Shown here piece after piece: positions 13,812 through 15,525 of a DNA stretch of 15,525 nt. Position numbers and translations under genes: made by a program. Source of the stretch: Pseudomonadota bacterium (GTDB lineage Bacteria > Pseudomonadota > Alphaproteobacteria > Rhizobiales > Rhizobiaceae); assembly GCA_023428515.1 (NCBI GenBank), contig JAEYXI010000642.1, positions 1 through 15,525 on the forward strand. Direction: 5' to 3'. Below the pieces are notes generated by a model. The model worked only from the letters and a program-made list of their open reading frames with translations, did not search any database and was not told the DNA's origin. Positions within the stretch are counted from its first letter, which is position 1; every line of letters starts with the position of its first letter.

Positions 13812-14803
13812 GCGAGATCGGCTACACCACGCGGCGCCTGTCGCCCAACACCAAGGTGGCGCTCGGCGTGTTCGCCCGCTACGGCACGATCATCGGCCTC
13901 GTGCTCATGGTCATCGTCTTTTCGATCCTGTCGCCGCGCGCCTTCCCGACCGTCACCAACTTCACCAACGTGCTGAGCCAGGCTTCGCTCGCGATGATCA
14001 TAGCCGGCGGCCTGACCATGGCGGTCATCGTTGGTGAGCTCGACCTTTCGGTCGGCTATGCCGCCAGCCTGCACGGCGTGCTGGTCACCGGGCTGATCGT
14101 CCAGAACCAGCTGCCGATTCCGGTCGCCATCGTGATCGTGCTGGCGCTGGGCGCTCTGATCGGCGTCGTCAACGGGCTGATAGTCACCAAGCTCAAGGTC
14201 AACTCCGTCATCGCCACGCTCGGTGTCGGCACGATCCTGGTGGGCCTTTCCTTCGCCTATTCCTCGGGCGTGCCGATCGTCTCGGGCGTGCCGGAGTCCT
14301 TCCTGCAACTGGCGCTCGGCCGCTGGCTGTTCGGCATCCCGAATCCGATCATCGTCATGGCGCTGGTGCTCGGCGGGTTGTGGCTGTTGGTCGAACGCAC
14401 GGCGATCGGCCAGGAGATCCAGGCCGTGGGCGGCAATCCTTCCGCCGCGCGGCTCGCCGGCATCAATGTCGACCGCATCAAGATACTCGGCTTCGTGCTG
14501 TCGGGCATGTGCGCGGCACTGACCGGCACGCTGCTCGCCTCGCGGCTCGGCAGCGGCACCACCAACGCGGCGGATGCCTATCTGCTGACGGCCTTCGCCG
14601 CCGTCTTCCTGGGATCGGCGACGCTGCGCGACGGCGAGTTCCACATTCTCGGCACCTTCATCGGCTCGCTGATCATCGTGCTCGGCTTCAACGGCTTGAA
14701 TATTTTCGGCGCTCCGACCTATTCGCAATTCGTCTTTCAGGGCGCCATCCTGATCGTCGCGGTGGGGCTGGCGAGCCTTGGCCGCTCGCTGGCCGAGAGC
14801 TGA
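13808..14803 (+). CDS. ABC sugar importer permease (RbsC type)
   Basis: A 331-residue inner-membrane permease of the BPD_transp_2 family, forming a homodimer with the RbsA-type ATPase. Many hydrophobic segments span the protein after a short cytoplasmic N-terminus (YTTRRLSPNTKVALGVFARYG). Family motifs are ASLAMIIAGGLTMAVIVGELDLSVGYAAS (the conserved 'G-x-x-DLSVG' loop), VTKLKVNSVIATLGVGTI, AVGGNPSAARLAGINVDRIKILGFVLSGMCAALTGTLLASRLG (the EAA-like coupling helix) and AVFLGSATLRDGEFHILGTFIGSLIIVLGFNGLNI. It overlaps the ATPase gene by four bases and is followed ten bases later by the hydrolase gene, so all are one operon. Confidence 0.95.
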   Translation: MSEIGYTTRRLSPNTKVALGVFARYGTIIGLVLMVIVFSILSPRAFPTVTNFTNVLSQASLAMIIAGGLTMAVIVGELDLSVGYAASLHGVLVTGLIVQNQLPIPVAIVIVLALGALIGVVNGLIVTKLKVNSVIATLGVGTILVGLSFAYSSGVPIVSGVPESFLQLALGRWLFGIPNPIIVMALVLGGLWLLVERTAIGQEIQAVGGNPSAARLAGINVDRIKILGFVLSGMCAALTGTLLASRLGSGTTNAADAYLLTAFAAVFLGSATLRDGEFHILGTFIGSLIIVLGFNGLNIFGAPTYSQFVFQGAILIVAVGLASLGRSLAES

Positions 14804-14813
14804 GGAGAGGTCG

Positions 14814-15525
14814 ATGCCCGAACAGAACACGCGCTGGGACGTCTTCGTGCTGGAATACGCCCGCTCCAAGCAGCAGCCCTGGGTCGACCTGATCAGCGGC
14901 ATGTACAAGGACGGGGTGGTTGACCTGCCCTTCTCCTTTGTCCTGGCGCGCAACGGCGACCGCAACGTGCTGATCGATACGGGCTTCATGCAGGACGATC
15001 ACAGCTTCTCGCAGAAGTTCGGCATTCCATACTGGATATCGCCGCTGCGGTTGCTGGCCGAAGTCGGCCTCGAACCGGGGGCCATCACGGATATCTTCGT
15101 CACCCACGCGCATTTCGACCATATGGGCTCGATCGGCGAGTTCCCGAACGCGCAGATCTATATCCAGAAGAGCGAGCTTCTGTCGTGGTACGAGGCTATC
15201 GCACTGCCGAAACGCTTTGCCCACCTCACGATGATCATCGATCCCGACAATCTGCGCTCCGCACTCGATGCCTCGATCGAGCATCGCGTGACGCTGGTCG
15301 ACGGCGACAAGGACAATGTGCTGCCGGGCATTCATGCGCGTCTCGGCAGCGGCCACACGATCGGCCAGCAGTTCATCGTCATCGAGACGGAAGGCGGGCG
15401 ACGCACCATCTCGGGCGACTGCGTCTATTCCCGACACCAGCTCACCGGCCACAATCACGATGGCGTCTACGTGCCGCTGAACAACGCCGTGGGCAGCGTC
15501 TGGGAGCAGCTGAAGACCATCGACA
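14814..15525 (+). CDS. Metallo-beta-lactamase-fold hydrolase, N-acyl-homoserine-lactonase-like, 3'-truncated
   Basis: An open frame of 237 codons running off the window end. The zinc motif THAHFDHMG (97-105) supplies His98, His100, Asp102 and His103. Further expected ligands are His181 in GSGHTIGQQ and Asp202 in ISGDCVYS. The arrangement VLIDTGF (52-58)...HxHxDH...GHTxGxQ...GD resembles the AiiA/AttM lactonase branch of the superfamily more than beta-lactamases. It starts at an ATG with AGGAGAGG close upstream, ten bases after the permease stop, so it belongs to the importer operon. No signal peptide is present, so it should act in the cytoplasm on the imported compound or a product of it, perhaps a lactone. 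The substrate is inference, and the superfamily is broad. Confidence 0.9.
   Translation, partial: MPEQNTRWDVFVLEYARSKQQPWVDLISGMYKDGVVDLPFSFVLARNGDRNVLIDTGFMQDDHSFSQKFGIPYWISPLRLLAEVGLEPGAITDIFVTHAHFDHMGSIGEFPNAQIYIQKSELLSWYEAIALPKRFAHLTMIIDPDNLRSALDASIEHRVTLVDGDKDNVLPGIHARLGSGHTIGQQFIVIETEGGRRTISGDCVYSRHQLTGHNHDGVYVPLNNAVGSVWEQLKTID

Noticed and set aside
13778..14989. A 403-codon minus-strand frame opposite the permease
   Set aside because: The Asp/Arg/Gln/His-rich composition is the standard antisense image of a hydrophobic membrane-protein gene.
14688..15458. A 256-codon minus-strand frame opposite the MBL hydrolase
   Set aside because: The plus strand encodes a motif-complete MBL protein with a proper ribosome-binding site; this frame has none.

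Overview
The window looks like chromosomal DNA from a high-GC alphaproteobacterium of the Rhizobiales, most likely Mesorhizobium or a close relative. The basis is the GC-rich codon use, the protein families present, and a composite palindromic repeat at 1811-1898 whose two halves I recognise as common intergenic repeats of that group. I see no insertion sequence, integrase, tRNA, rRNA or CRISPR array. The strain assignment is inference; gene calls rest on visible motifs.

Layout. (1) 1-3976: the 3' part of a PTS phosphotransferase fusion (end of HPr plus complete enzyme I, probably DhaM-type), the composite repeat, an unrecognised 265-residue protein on the minus strand, and a divergent SorC-family sugar-binding regulator. 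(2) 3981-7867: a complete metal-stress module. On the minus strand are a SigF-type ECF sigma factor and its membrane anti-sigma factor NrsF, translationally coupled. Divergent from them on the plus strand is a four-gene bufferin operon: a DUF2282 precursor with four cysteines, a DUF692/MNIO enzyme, a DUF2063 partner and a DoxX-type membrane protein. Both transcription units carry the same promoter, GTAACG-N16-CGAA. (3) 7844-9397: a minus-strand gene fusing an MhqO-like two-domain VOC ring-cleaving dioxygenase to an MhqD-like alpha/beta hydrolase, with a perfect 9-bp inverted repeat upstream. (4) 9651-10082: a small GNAT-like protein. (5) 10126-15525: a LacI-family repressor divergent from an ABC sugar-importer operon (binding protein, double ATPase, permease) that runs into a metallo-beta-lactamase-fold hydrolase cut off by the window end.

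How the genes work together. In region 2 NrsF should hold SigF at the membrane until heavy metal reaches its two cysteines. Free SigF then transcribes its own operon and the bufferin operon, and the secreted, MNIO-modified peptide buffers copper or a similar metal in the periplasm. A GC-rich hairpin between the precursor and its modifying enzyme could keep precursor in excess. In region 5 the LacI protein probably binds two related 18-bp operators in the shared intergenic region and controls uptake of a sugar-like compound, which the hydrolase may then open or cleave; the substrate cannot be read from the sequence.

The bufferin/gig type of locus is already known from Caulobacter and Cupriavidus. 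What deserves attention here is the compact divergent form with twin promoters, the intercistronic hairpin, the odd promoter/start geometry of sigF, the dioxygenase-esterase fusion next door, and the uncharacterised importer with a lactonase-like enzyme.
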